64,000 bases of DNA, from NCBI GenBank assembly GCA_029262195.1, contig JAJCZX010000014.1, forward strand, positions 1 through 64,000. Reading direction: 5' to 3'. Each line of letters begins with the position of its first letter. Position 1 is the stretch's first letter. This DNA comes from Gemmatimonadota bacterium. Its GTDB lineage: Bacteria; Gemmatimonadota; Gemmatimonadetes; Gemmatimonadales; GWC2-71-9. The notes beneath the pieces were generated by a model that searched no databases, was not told the origin of the DNA, and saw only the letters and a list, made by a program, of their open reading frames with translations. A program made the position numbers and the translations under genes. This document shows, one piece after another, positions 35,826 through 45,260 of this stretch.

Positions 35826-36186
35826 CCTTCAAACCCCTGGGCACATCGATTTCCATTCTCAGCAACGCAGTTGAAAAGACTTTCCCCTGCGCATCGGTTT
35901 TCAGGGATATAGTTCCACCGCCGCCAAGGGCTCCGTGAAGGAGGAAATTTAACGCATTGAGGTTCGGCAACTCAAACCGCTCCACGTCCCCATTGATTAT
36001 CCCGCGAAAGTGTTTAACCACCTTCGCCCTTGTGACCTGCTTGGCCAGGATGGGATAGTACTCCGGTTTCAGGGCGATCAAACCGACATTGGCCGTATCA
36101 CCTTTGTCGCCGCTTCGGGCATGAGCGAGCTTCACCAGCTGGACCTTCTTTGTGGTCGAGCGTTTCTTTTTGACTTGAGGACTCAT
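35818..36186 (-). CDS. AtuA-associated ferredoxin-fold domain protein
   Basis: 122 residues: a basic N-terminus, then VKLAHARSGDKGDTANVGLI, the hallmark of the small domain found at the C-terminus of many AtuA proteins or encoded next to them. NLNALNFLLHGALGGGGTIS follows. The 4-bp overlap with the AtuA-like gene suggests an obligate complex. The ARSGDKGD motif is fully conserved. Confidence 0.88.
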   Translation of the reverse strand: MSPQVKKKRSTTKKVQLVKLAHARSGDKGDTANVGLIALKPEYYPILAKQVTRAKVVKHFRGIINGDVERFELPNLNALNFLLHGALGGGGTISLKTDAQGKVFSTALLRMEIDVPRGLKVG

Positions 36187-37547
36187 CCTAGCACCTTCAC
36201 TCTTGCACGAATCTCTTTTTTGGGAATCAGGGCAGGCCAGTATGCTACGATCTCCTCCACCTTCGGGCGGCCGCCGGCAAAGCCTGTGACGCTCGGCGGC
36301 CCATTGAGAATCAACGGCGCCAGTTCACGCGAAAAACGTTCGACCGGCTTTCGATCCTTGGCCCGGACGCCGATACGCAACTGTATCTCCGGCATTTCTG
36401 GATCGGGCTTGCCGGCCAGACGGCCGTGAGTTGAATCATGTCCCACATACTCGGTCAGGATCTCCTCGAACTTCAGGCCGAGGGCTTCTAACCTGCCCCG
36501 CAGAATCTGATCAGCCCGTCGAGCTTTCTTGTAGGCTTCCGGCCAGGAGTAAACAAGCGTCCCGACCGCCTTGTAGCCGTAGAAATAGGAGAGCGAGACC
36601 TTCAAGAAATCAGTGGCAGGGCGGCCTTTTACTCCAGTAACTTTAACCCGGTCTTTTCCCGCTTGTTTTAGCTGGATCGAAGTGAAGTCGGCTACACAAT
36701 CGGGAGTGATATAATTTTCCGGATCGCCCATCTCGTAAACAAGTTGCTCTGTAACGCTTGCTACAGAGACCTTACCACCGGTCCCTTCGTGTTTGGTGAC
36801 GTAGAACGTCCCATCGCGGTGGGCTTCGATGATCGGATAACCGGGGTCGACCATACCGGGAATTTTCTCCCAGCCGATCATACAGTTTCCGCCCGACGAC
36901 TGGGCCCCGCATTCAATCATGTGACCTGCGACCGTCCCAATGGCCATCTTGTCCCAATCGTCTTCTTTCCATCCGAATTCGTGGATCATGGGGCCAAGCG
37001 TCAAACCTGTATCGGTAACTCTGCCGGTGATGATAATGTCCGCGCCTTTTTCAAGTGCTTTGACAACCGGCCAGGCTCCCAGGTAGGCGTTTGCCGACAT
37101 CACCGAGCCGAGTTCGCTTTTCAAAATCTTGCCGGTATCCAGGTTTGTCAGCTTATGACCGGCCTTCACAAGGCCCTCCAGCCCCGGCAGCATGTCGTCG
37201 CCGGTAACAATCGCTACTTTGACCTTACCAGCGAGTCCCAGCTTTTTGGCTGACTCCAGAACGGCTTTCGCGCATGCTTGAGGGTTAACTCCTCCGGCAT
37301 TGGCGACCACTTTGATTTTCTTTTTGACCAGGTGAGGTAGCAACTGCTCCATCAAAGGTACGAAGTCTCTGGCGTACCCCATCCTGGAGTTTCGTGACCG
37401 TTGTTTTTGCATTATCGACATGGTGACTTCAGCCAAATAATCCATCACCAGGTAATCGATACCGCCTCGTTTGACCTGCTTGACCGGCGCATCCAGCCAA
37501 TCGCCCCAGAAACCCTGTCCCGATGCGATCCTAATGGTATCCTTCAA
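36183..37547 (-). CDS. AtuA-family (DUF1446) acyclic terpene utilization protein
   Basis: About 454 residues from TTG 37547, chosen because GAAGGA stands a few bases upstream and the family begins near IRIASGQGFWGDW; no ATG fits. Motifs: YLVMDYLAEVTMSIM, VVANAGGVNPQACA, IIITGRVTDTGL, GHMIECGAQSSGGN. AtuA is required for growth on citronellol and related acyclic terpenes in Pseudomonas, but the reaction is not settled. Its gene starts 13 bp after the subtilisin-like gene's stop. Neighbours encoding acyl-CoA carboxylase beta and a crotonase resemble the Atu and leucine degradation sets. Confidence 0.85.
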   Translation of the reverse strand: MKDTIRIASGQGFWGDWLDAPVKQVKRGGIDYLVMDYLAEVTMSIMQKQRSRNSRMGYARDFVPLMEQLLPHLVKKKIKVVANAGGVNPQACAKAVLESAKKLGLAGKVKVAIVTGDDMLPGLEGLVKAGHKLTNLDTGKILKSELGSVMSANAYLGAWPVVKALEKGADIIITGRVTDTGLTLGPMIHEFGWKEDDWDKMAIGTVAGHMIECGAQSSGGNCMIGWEKIPGMVDPGYPIIEAHRDGTFYVTKHEGTGGKVSVASVTEQLVYEMGDPENYITPDCVADFTSIQLKQAGKDRVKVTGVKGRPATDFLKVSLSYFYGYKAVGTLVYSWPEAYKKARRADQILRGRLEALGLKFEEILTEYVGHDSTHGRLAGKPDPEMPEIQLRIGVRAKDRKPVERFSRELAPLILNGPPSVTGFAGGRPKVEEIVAYWPALIPKKEIRARVKVLG

Positions 37548-37560
37548 AACGTATCCTTCC

Positions 37561-40458
37561 TCACTGGCCTTCCAGCGACTCTGCTTCTTCAGTTGTTTCA
37601 ATTCCGGGCATCGGTAAATCTGCAAGCGCCCGCACCAACGTAGGCACTCCACCGAGGGGCTTCACTTTTACTTCCAACAGCGGACGACTCCCTTCCGGCA
37701 GTTCGAATCCGCGGGCCCACGACCCCAGACCTACAGAACCGGACTCTCCCGCACCCAGCAGGAGCTTTTCGCCCCCGCCCTGCGGGAATACCTCTAACTC
37801 GATCGGCTCTGCAAACAACATAGACACAGCGACGACAGCACTCCACTGTTCATCTGCGCCAATATGCGAAAACCCGGGCATCAATTCTATTCTAAGGCGT
37901 TGTCCACGCCACGATTCTTCCACTGGAAGACGGGTTTGCTGCAGCGCGTAATTTACCGACTCTGCGAATAGGATATGGCCGTCTTCCGAGACGATTGCAA
38001 TACCCATATCAGACAGACCGCGCCAAACTCCGGTGTCAAACGACAGGCCAAGGATTACCTCTGTGGCCCAATCGGGCATCACAAATTCTCCACCAGCCAG
38101 CGAATCGTCAGAGCCTTCAAGTGATATTTCCGCCTGCGCACCGAGTATCCTCGCCGACGGAATCACTACCACGTCCTCCGACGCCCCGTTCTTCACCAGC
38201 GCAACGGCGTTGACGGGATCGACCTCAACCGTCTGGGTAGGCGAACTGGCCACAAGAAGATACTGTGCGGGCAGGGCATCTGGGGTGGTCACAACGATCT
38301 CGTATACCCCGGGCACCACATCACTCGCCGGCACTACCAACCTGGCGGCCGATGTCGACTCGGTAATTTTTGCCACGGCACCGCCCCGGTAAGGTTGCCC
38401 GGACGGTTCGAAAAGGTGTAACGTCGCTGAATGCGACCACTCGGCCAATTCAAGCTCGATCGCCAGCCCGTTGCTTCGCTCCCCTACCCTGAGGAAATAT
38501 CTGTCGAATTCACCGAGAGTAACGTCATCTTCAAATAGCAGCTCATCTTCCAGATCATAGGGGACGACCACTGTATTTCGCATGCCGAACACGGCGCCGG
38601 CCAGAGTGTCGCTGGCGGAACGTGCCCACACGGTGCCGACGTACAGCCCGGGCTCGACGAGTACATTACTCCTGTATTCAACCTCCACCCGCACGGGTTG
38701 CCCTTCGAAATCGATTGATTCGGGCGCCACCAACCACTCTGCGTCACTCCACAGGTCCAGCCTGGCCGCGGGTTGGCCGTTGAGCGGCGTAATCTCAAAT
38801 TCCTGACTCCGGGCAAGCGACAACGCCCAATCGCGACGATAAGCGGCCGCCTGGTCAGTAGTTATCCCGTTCTCGACAGTCCGAATGATGTAGACACCCG
38901 TTTGATGCCCGGCTTGCAGCCACCAGAGGGCTCGTGTCAGGTTGGGCACACCCCTGCCCTGGTCAAGAACCGTTGTTCGCTCGACAGGTTCGGCCGTGGC
39001 GACGAGAGCCATTTTGAGATCAACCGCTCTGACGTTTCTCCCTGAGGCTATCATGGCCGAACTAAGAATCGCCCCGGCTCCGGCAATCTGGGGCGATGCC
39101 ATGCTTGTGCCCGGTGAAATCTCCTCTCCAGCCTGCCACCTGGGAACGTTCGAGAACGCCAATCCTGGAGCGCAGATATCCGGCTTGGCAGTCTCACCAC
39201 CCCTGGCACTCCACCACGCAATGACATCAAGCGGTCGTTCACTGTATGCTCCGGCCTGCGGAAATTCGGCGGGATAAAGTGCGCAAACAGACACCGCCAG
39301 GTCGGCCGACGCTGGCACCGATACAGTCGAGATCCCGGGTCCATCGTTGCCGGAACTGGAGACAAAAAGCACATTCGGATGTTTCAATGCAAACGCATTT
39401 ACGATGGAATCGATTGCAGCCGATCCCTCGTGCACATTCCCAATGCCGAAGCTCAGATTGAGTACCAGAGGGAGGCCCCGGCGCTCTGCGTAGTCCGCGG
39501 CATAATTCATCGCTCGCACGACACTACCCGTCACCGTCACCGCACCACGCGCATTATTCGAAATCTTGAGAGCCATCAATTGGGCACCGGGAGCCACCCC
39601 GTCAAAGCCATCGACACCGAACATGTTGTGCCCCGCTGCAATCCCCGCGACGTGCGAACCGTGGCCCTGGTTGTCGAAGAAAAAGTTCAACTCAGGCTGG
39701 TTTTCGTGGCCAGTTAGATTGGCAGCAATAGTCAAAGGTCCCGTTTCGATTCCGGGCACCTTATACGTAAACGTCTGGCCGGCCATCAGGTAGTCGCGGT
39801 AGGGTCTCTCATTCGACAACGATCCGTCCCCGTCGGTATCGGTCATCAAGATCCAACCGTCGGACGCCCGGGCAACGACAACTGGAAAAGAGTCGTCGTT
39901 GTCTCCGTCTCCGTTGACGTCGGCGGCGGGAAGAACGCCAAGGTGAGACTCGTGAAATCTGCCACCCCAGTATGGCCCCGATGCGACGCCCAGCAATCGA
40001 CCCAGGCCCGCAATGGAATCCGAACCTATTACCGCTTTATCGCCATCAATCTCGATCGGGCCCAGAACAACTTCTCCTTCACCGGAAAAATCGCGAAGGT
40101 CGAGGACCTTGGGAGCACCAGTTGTCGTCTCCTGAAACCCAGGGAGATCTGGATCTATGCCGGTGTCCAGAATCCCTATGATAACTCCCCGCCCATCGTA
40201 TCGCGGATACCGGCTTCTGAATTGCGGGACTCCAATGGACTTGAGAGGTAACAGTCCCGCAAGGAAAGCCGCTCTTGGTGGGAATTCGGGCTCGCCGGGC
40301 TCAAAGAGGCGTCGACTCTCCGATGCGATTTCCTCCTCCCCTGGCCCCGCCGTGTCAGCCACCTTGGGACTCGGAAAAGTGTCGCTAGAACCCCCGACTC
40401 CCCCGCACCCAATTGCAGAAACCGCTATCGAACACGATAGCCACAGGCCTCGTTTCAC
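37561..40458 (-). CDS. Subtilisin-like (S8) serine protease, lipoprotein
   Basis: 965 residues starting GTG 40458 (GTGA overlap with the carboxylase stop). The signal IAVSAIGCGG carries a lipobox Cys. The catalytic triad is complete: Asp in GVIIGILDTGIDPD, His in NQGHGSHVAGIAAGHN, Ser in SPGTSMASPQIAGAGA, with the oxyanion Asn in VSSSGNDGPG. An Asp-rich insert (DVNGDGDNDD, DTDGDGSLSN) may bind calcium. Residues ~480-965 form beta-rich domains like pre-peptidase C-terminal or fibronectin-like modules. An exported protease inside a CoA-metabolism operon is unusual. Confidence 0.9.
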   Translation of the reverse strand: MKRGLWLSCSIAVSAIGCGGVGGSSDTFPSPKVADTAGPGEEEIASESRRLFEPGEPEFPPRAAFLAGLLPLKSIGVPQFRSRYPRYDGRGVIIGILDTGIDPDLPGFQETTTGAPKVLDLRDFSGEGEVVLGPIEIDGDKAVIGSDSIAGLGRLLGVASGPYWGGRFHESHLGVLPAADVNGDGDNDDSFPVVVARASDGWILMTDTDGDGSLSNERPYRDYLMAGQTFTYKVPGIETGPLTIAANLTGHENQPELNFFFDNQGHGSHVAGIAAGHNMFGVDGFDGVAPGAQLMALKISNNARGAVTVTGSVVRAMNYAADYAERRGLPLVLNLSFGIGNVHEGSAAIDSIVNAFALKHPNVLFVSSSGNDGPGISTVSVPASADLAVSVCALYPAEFPQAGAYSERPLDVIAWWSARGGETAKPDICAPGLAFSNVPRWQAGEEISPGTSMASPQIAGAGAILSSAMIASGRNVRAVDLKMALVATAEPVERTTVLDQGRGVPNLTRALWWLQAGHQTGVYIIRTVENGITTDQAAAYRRDWALSLARSQEFEITPLNGQPAARLDLWSDAEWLVAPESIDFEGQPVRVEVEYRSNVLVEPGLYVGTVWARSASDTLAGAVFGMRNTVVVPYDLEDELLFEDDVTLGEFDRYFLRVGERSNGLAIELELAEWSHSATLHLFEPSGQPYRGGAVAKITESTSAARLVVPASDVVPGVYEIVVTTPDALPAQYLLVASSPTQTVEVDPVNAVALVKNGASEDVVVIPSARILGAQAEISLEGSDDSLAGGEFVMPDWATEVILGLSFDTGVWRGLSDMGIAIVSEDGHILFAESVNYALQQTRLPVEESWRGQRLRIELMPGFSHIGADEQWSAVVAVSMLFAEPIELEVFPQGGGEKLLLGAGESGSVGLGSWARGFELPEGSRPLLEVKVKPLGGVPTLVRALADLPMPGIETTEEAESLEGQ

Positions 40459-42053
40459 GGAATCGAATTTTCCATTGGGGGAAGGACAAAAGCCCCCAGA
40501 TGGGGCCCTGAGTAGTTTCGGGTCGTCCGCAACGCCATCGCCAAAACGTCCCGCGTTTCTTCCGGCGTGATGATCGCATCAACCTGCCCGGTGGCGGCGG
40601 CATGCCTGGCATCGAGCTGGTGATCGTAATCGCCCTTCAGCTTTTCGACATCGTCCGCGAACGCGGGGTCGCCCAGTTTCGAGCCGTAGATCGCACGGGC
40701 AGCGGCGTCGCCTTCCATCACACCCATCCGGCCCGTGGGCCAGGAGAATATGAAATCCGGATCGAAGCCCTGACCGGACATGGCATAATATCCCGCCCCC
40801 GATGCGTGGTTGATTGTCAAAACAATCTTCGGGACGGTGGCTGTTGCCATCGCCTCAACGAAGTGGGCACCGGCCCGAATGATCCCAGAATGCTCAGCTT
40901 CGGGACCAACCATGAAACCACTCACGTCCTGGACGAACAAAAGTGGAATGCCCTGCCGGCTGGCGGTCTCGATAAAGAAAGCCACTTTTTCTGCGCTGTC
41001 CGTATAAACGATGCCTCCCATGTGGGGGCGTTCACCCGGTCCTCTTTTCACCATTCCCCGGTGATTGGCGATGACCGCAACCTCATACCCTTCGATTCGA
41101 CCGTGTCCACAGATCATCTCCCGGGCAATTTCAGGTTGGAACTCAACCAGGTCGCCGCCATCCAAAATCGATGAAAGGATGTCTCTCATCTCGTATGCCA
41201 TGCGGTGGTCCTCGGGCAACGTATCGTAGACATCGTCCGGTGTTTTTGACGGAGATTCGTACTCTTTCGGCTCAGTGAAAACAGGATAGGGCAGACGTTC
41301 GACGTACTCCCGAATCAACCGTATACATGCCGAGTCGTTGGGCGCCCTGTAATGAGCCACAGCGCTTTTGGTCGTGTGAGTCTTCGCTCCGCCAAGTTCT
41401 TCACCGTCTACATCCTGCCCGGTGGCTCCTTTGACCAGATTGGCACCACCCAAACCCATGAAAGAGGTACCCTCGACCATGAAGATCACGTCGGAGAGGG
41501 CAGGCAAATACGCGCCGCCGGCTACGCAGGGACCCATGACCGCACTGATCTGGGGAATCCGCAGGTAGCGCCTCATGATGGAGTTGTAGTAAAAAATCCT
41601 TGCCGCTCCGTACTGTCCCGGAAAGACACCACCCTGATACGGTAGGTTTACACCGGATGAATCCACCAAATAAATGATGGGAATCCGTTGACGCATCGCA
41701 ATTTCCTGTGCACGCAGAATTTTCTTAATCGTCTGCGGCCACCAGGATCCCGCCTTCACGGTTGAGTCATTCGCTACTACAACGACCTCGCGACCCATAA
41801 CTTCGCCGACTCCAGTTACGACACCTCCGCCCGGGGCTTTCCCGTCATACTCCTCATAGCCCAACAAAAGGCCGATCTCAACCCAGGTTGTATCCGGGTC
41901 AATTAGTTCTTTGATTCGTTCCCGAGCGACCAGCTTCCCTTTGCCATGTTGGACGGCAATTTTTTCTGCACCGCCACCCATTTCTAGCCTGGCAGCCAGT
42001 TCTTTGTACTCGGCGGAAAGCTGCCGTGCACGGTTTGTCCGGGTTTGCTCCAT
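40455..42053 (-). CDS. Acyl-CoA carboxylase carboxyltransferase (beta) subunit
   Basis: 532 residues of the biotin-dependent carboxylase beta type. Motifs: GKLVARERIKELIDP, STVKAGSWWPQTIKKILRAQ, SAVMGPCVAGGAYLPALSDV, KTHTTKSAVAHY and GAGYYAMSGQGFDPDF, which resemble methylcrotonyl-CoA or geranyl-CoA carboxylase beta more than propionyl-CoA carboxylase. The alpha subunit carrying biotin carboxylase and biotin carrier domains is not in this window. Overlap or abutment with genes on both sides marks it as part of the acyl-CoA operon. Confidence 0.88.
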   Translation of the reverse strand: MEQTRTNRARQLSAEYKELAARLEMGGGAEKIAVQHGKGKLVARERIKELIDPDTTWVEIGLLLGYEEYDGKAPGGGVVTGVGEVMGREVVVVANDSTVKAGSWWPQTIKKILRAQEIAMRQRIPIIYLVDSSGVNLPYQGGVFPGQYGAARIFYYNSIMRRYLRIPQISAVMGPCVAGGAYLPALSDVIFMVEGTSFMGLGGANLVKGATGQDVDGEELGGAKTHTTKSAVAHYRAPNDSACIRLIREYVERLPYPVFTEPKEYESPSKTPDDVYDTLPEDHRMAYEMRDILSSILDGGDLVEFQPEIAREMICGHGRIEGYEVAVIANHRGMVKRGPGERPHMGGIVYTDSAEKVAFFIETASRQGIPLLFVQDVSGFMVGPEAEHSGIIRAGAHFVEAMATATVPKIVLTINHASGAGYYAMSGQGFDPDFIFSWPTGRMGVMEGDAAARAIYGSKLGDPAFADDVEKLKGDYDHQLDARHAAATGQVDAIITPEETRDVLAMALRTTRNYSGPHLGAFVLPPMENSIP

Positions 42054-42482
42054 TCAGTCGACCGAAACAGTAGAGGTGATGTATTCGATAATGTCGCGGG
42101 TGGTGGTACCCGGTCCAAAAAGGCGAGCTATACCCTGACCCTCCAGATCTTCGGCATCGTCGGGTGGAATGATCCCGCCCCCGAGCAAAACGATATCCTC
42201 TCGACCCTTCTCAACAAGGCGTTTCTTGACGCCCGGAAACAACGTCATATGAGCCCCGGAAAGAATCGACAACCCGACGACGTCGACATCTTCCTGAATC
42301 GCAGCCGTGACGATCATTTCAGGCGTCTGGTGCAGGCCGGTGTATATGACCTCCATTCCAGCATCTCGCAAAGCGGCCGCAACGACCTTTGCACCACGGT
42401 CATGTCCATCCAAACCGGGTTTGGCCACCAGAATTCGTATCGGCCGACTCCCCTGGGAAGTGACCTGTTCAACAGCTTTCAT
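42054..42482 (-). CDS. B12-binding (small) subunit of acyl-CoA mutase
   Basis: 142 residues, one cobalamin-binding domain. The motif is [20 protein letters not shown], containing DxHxxG, where the His is the lower axial ligand of cobalamin. [18 protein letters not shown] and [15 protein letters not shown] follow as in methylmalonyl-CoA mutase C-terminal domains. The large subunit gene lies 85 bp upstream on the same strand, so mutase is encoded as two chains, as in archaeal methylmalonyl-CoA and isobutyryl-CoA mutases. Confidence 0.9.
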   Translation of the reverse strand: MKAVEQVTSQGSRPIRILVAKPGLDGHDRGAKVVAAALRDAGMEVIYTGLHQTPEMIVTAAIQEDVDVVGLSILSGAHMTLFPGVKKRLVEKGREDIVLLGGGIIPPDDAEDLEGQGIARLFGPGTTTRDIIEYITSTVSVD

Positions 42483-42567
42483 CTTGTTTTCCGTTCGAGT
42501 ATTAAACCGTCAGCTGAAGCGCTTCGGGAAACCGTAGAGCCTCGCCATGTTTCAAACAACCTGGGAG

Positions 42568-44208
42568 TTAGAAAAAGACCGGTTCGCGAAACGCTCCGTA
42601 CACTGACTCCAGCGAATTCCGGATTTCAAAAAGCGTGCTATAACATCTCGCGCAATCGAGCATGTAGGGTATTACGTTTTCGTTTCTCTCAGCCGCATGT
42701 TTGAGTGCAGCCAGGGTGCGCTCGACCTGGGCATCATCGCGGGTCTCGCGCAACTCTTTCATGCGTACCTTCTGAATTTCTTCAGCTTCTCCCGACACGT
42801 GCAATATGTCGATCTCGTGCGCCGAATCATCTGCAAATTCATTCAATCCGACAACGACTCTACGTTTCTGATCAACCTCGTGCTGCAGCCTCATCGCACT
42901 CTGGGCAATCTTCTGCTGGAACCACCCGTTCTCGATTCCCTGAACCACTCCACCGTTTTCCTCGATCTCACGGAACAGTGCTTCTGCGTCAGCTTCCATT
43001 TTGTCAGTCAACTGCTCGACATAATACGATCCTCCAAGAGGATCAGCCACGTTGGCCACGCCGGTTTCGTAAGCAAGGATTTGCTGGGTCCGCAGCGCTA
43101 TTTTCGCACTCGCCTCAGTCGGAAGGGCCAGGGTCTCGTCCAGAGAATTGGTATGAAGCGATTGCGTCCCGGCTAAGACGGCAGCGAGCGCCTGGTAAGC
43201 CACACGGGCAACATTGTTCACTGGCTGTTGGGCAGTGAGCGAAACCCCGGCGGTCTGACAATGAAACCGCATCATCCATGATTTGGGATTCTTAGCTCCA
43301 AAATGGTCTCGCATCTTTTTGGCCCATATCCGGCGGGCAGCCCGCATTTTGGCAACCTCTTCGAACAAATCGTTGTGGACATCCCAGAAGAACGAAAGCC
43401 TCGGCGCGAAAGAATCCACGTCAAGACCACGTTCAATTCCACGGCGCACATATTCAAAGCCATTGGCCAGGGTAAAGGCCATCTCCTGAACTGCTGTGGC
43501 ACCGGCCTCCCTGATATGATATCCGCTAATTGAAATCGGATTCCATTTTGGCGTGTGTTCGCTGCACCACTGGAAAAGATCAACGATCAATTTCAATGCA
43601 GGCTCAACCGGGTAAACCCAGGCGTGCTGAGCCATGTATTCTTTGAGAATGTCGTTCTGCAGAGTCCCCTGAAGCTCCGAGATGTCCACGCCCTGTTTTT
43701 CAGCCGCAGCGACATAAAAACAAAAAACCATCGCCGCCGGGCCATTGATGGTCATAGAGGTAGAGACTTTGTCCAGCGGGATGCCGTCAAACAACGTTTC
43801 CATATCAGCAAGCGAGGAGAGAGCCACCCCGCATTTCCCTACTTCACCCTCGGACCGCGGGTGGTCGGAGTCGTAACCCATCAAAGTTGGGAAATCCACG
43901 GCCACGCTGAGCCCGGTCTGTCCGTGTTCCAGTAGGTACTTGTATCTCAGGTTGGTGTCGATCGCCGTGCCAAACCCGGCGAACTGCCGCATAGTCCAGA
44001 GGCGCCCGCGATAGCCGGTTGGATGAATCCCTCGCGTAAACGGAAATTGCCCCGGCATACCCAGTTGTTCCTCATAATCAGGAGCGTCGGAACCCCGAGG
44101 ACCATAAAGAGGGTCGACCTCGGTTGAACTCTGCGATACGAATTCGACCGGACGCTTTTTTCCGGCCTCATACGCCACCAACCACTCCTGATATTTTTCT
44201 TCGTTCAT
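42568..44208 (-). CDS. Methylmalonyl-CoA mutase-family large subunit
   Basis: 546 residues starting MNEEKYQEWLVA at ATG 44208, overlapping the MeaB stop (ATGA). The (beta/alpha)8 substrate domain has GYRGRLWTMRQFAGFGTAID, SMTINGPAAMVFCF, ISISGYHIREAGA and QPVNNVARVAYQALA. The position equivalent to Tyr89 of methylmalonyl-CoA mutase is Tyr (Y65), but the position of Arg207, which binds the succinyl carboxylate, is Gln (Q194 in KEYMAQHAWVYP), as in isobutyryl- and hydroxyisobutyryl-CoA mutases. The substrate is therefore uncertain: methylmalonyl-CoA by context, or another branched acyl-CoA. Confidence 0.88.
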   Translation of the reverse strand: MNEEKYQEWLVAYEAGKKRPVEFVSQSSTEVDPLYGPRGSDAPDYEEQLGMPGQFPFTRGIHPTGYRGRLWTMRQFAGFGTAIDTNLRYKYLLEHGQTGLSVAVDFPTLMGYDSDHPRSEGEVGKCGVALSSLADMETLFDGIPLDKVSTSMTINGPAAMVFCFYVAAAEKQGVDISELQGTLQNDILKEYMAQHAWVYPVEPALKLIVDLFQWCSEHTPKWNPISISGYHIREAGATAVQEMAFTLANGFEYVRRGIERGLDVDSFAPRLSFFWDVHNDLFEEVAKMRAARRIWAKKMRDHFGAKNPKSWMMRFHCQTAGVSLTAQQPVNNVARVAYQALAAVLAGTQSLHTNSLDETLALPTEASAKIALRTQQILAYETGVANVADPLGGSYYVEQLTDKMEADAEALFREIEENGGVVQGIENGWFQQKIAQSAMRLQHEVDQKRRVVVGLNEFADDSAHEIDILHVSGEAEEIQKVRMKELRETRDDAQVERTLAALKHAAERNENVIPYMLDCARCYSTLFEIRNSLESVYGAFREPVFF

Positions 44209-45260
44209 TCGGTTTTCTCCACAGATCCTTGCAGGGCTTGCTCCACTATCCGGCTCGCGACATCGTAGGGGCTCTCTTTGCCGGCAACCACAGAATTTAC
44301 ACCAGTTTGGAAGATGTCCGTAGTGGTATCCTGATCCCAAACCATTTTCTTGATCGCGCGATTGACGGCGTCCCGAACGTGTTCGCCCACAAGTTTTCGG
44401 CGTTTACTATCCAATTCACCTGTGGTGGCCAGGTGTTCCCGATGTTCTTCGATTGCGTCTACGAAGGCGTCAATCCCTTCGTCCTTCACCGCAGACGTAA
44501 GCAAAACTGGAATCGGCCATTCGTCGCTTGCAGCTCCGATCAGACCTTCGGCAAGCGCGGCCTTCGACACTCCGTGGCCAGACGGGACATCGGCGTAGGA
44601 CTCGGAGTTTCGTAAACCAATCATGGTCTGAACCTCCCGGGCCAGTTTATCCGCTCCGGGCCTGTCGGCTTTGTTGATCGCGTAAATTTCTGCGATCTCC
44701 ATGACACCAGCTTTAAGGACCTGAATTCCATCCCCCGCTTCGGGCACCAGTATCAGTGCAGCCGTGTCCGCCATCCCGGCAATTGCCAGCTCGGATTGGC
44801 CCACACCAACAGTTTCGATGATAATTCGCTCGAACCCGAAAGCATCCAGAAGGTCGCAAACCTCTTTGGTCGTCGTTGCGAGCCCACCGACGGCACCTCG
44901 AGACGCCATCGACCGGATGAACACGCCTTCGTCCATTGTAAGAGATTCCATGCGAATCCGGTCACCAAGGAGAGCGCCGCCGGAAAACGGACTGGTGGGA
45001 TCGACTGCAACAACCGCAACCGTAACACCTCTTTGGCGGTAAGCCCGAGCAACGGATTCAGTAATCGTAGATTTCCCCGCTCCCGGCGGGCCGGTAATCC
45101 CGATCCGGTGCGCTGCTCCAACCTTTGAATGAACTCCCGACAAGAGGCGTTCAAACCCGGGCCGACCATTTTCCACCACGGAGACGGCGCGAGCAAGGAT
45201 TGCCGTGTCCCCAAGATCGATGCCTTCGATGAGTCGCTCTATATCGAGCGGTTTAGCCAT
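44205..45260 (-). CDS. meaB: Methylmalonyl-CoA mutase-associated GTPase MeaB
   Basis: About 351 residues from ATG 45260, preceded by AAGGGG; ATG 45296 would overlap the DUF502 gene further. G1 loop GITGPPGAGKSTI, G2/G3 ESLTMDEGVFIRSMASRGAV and IIIETVGVGQSEL, G4 INKADRPGA. MeaB protects and loads the B12 mutase, and the gene overlaps the mutase large-subunit gene, supporting the function. The C-terminal helical dimerisation arm is present (EHVRDAVNRAIKKMVWDQ). Confidence 0.93.
   Translation of the reverse strand: MAKPLDIERLIEGIDLGDTAILARAVSVVENGRPGFERLLSGVHSKVGAAHRIGITGPPGAGKSTITESVARAYRQRGVTVAVVAVDPTSPFSGGALLGDRIRMESLTMDEGVFIRSMASRGAVGGLATTTKEVCDLLDAFGFERIIIETVGVGQSELAIAGMADTAALILVPEAGDGIQVLKAGVMEIAEIYAINKADRPGADKLAREVQTMIGLRNSESYADVPSGHGVSKAALAEGLIGAASDEWPIPVLLTSAVKDEGIDAFVDAIEEHREHLATTGELDSKRRKLVGEHVRDAVNRAIKKMVWDQDTTTDIFQTGVNSVVAGKESPYDVASRIVEQALQGSVEKTE

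Noticed and set aside
44124..44615. 163-codon plus-strand frame opposite the meaB 3' end
   Set aside because: It is antisense to the MeaB and mutase genes, whose frames show clear catalytic motifs, and it encodes no recognisable domain.
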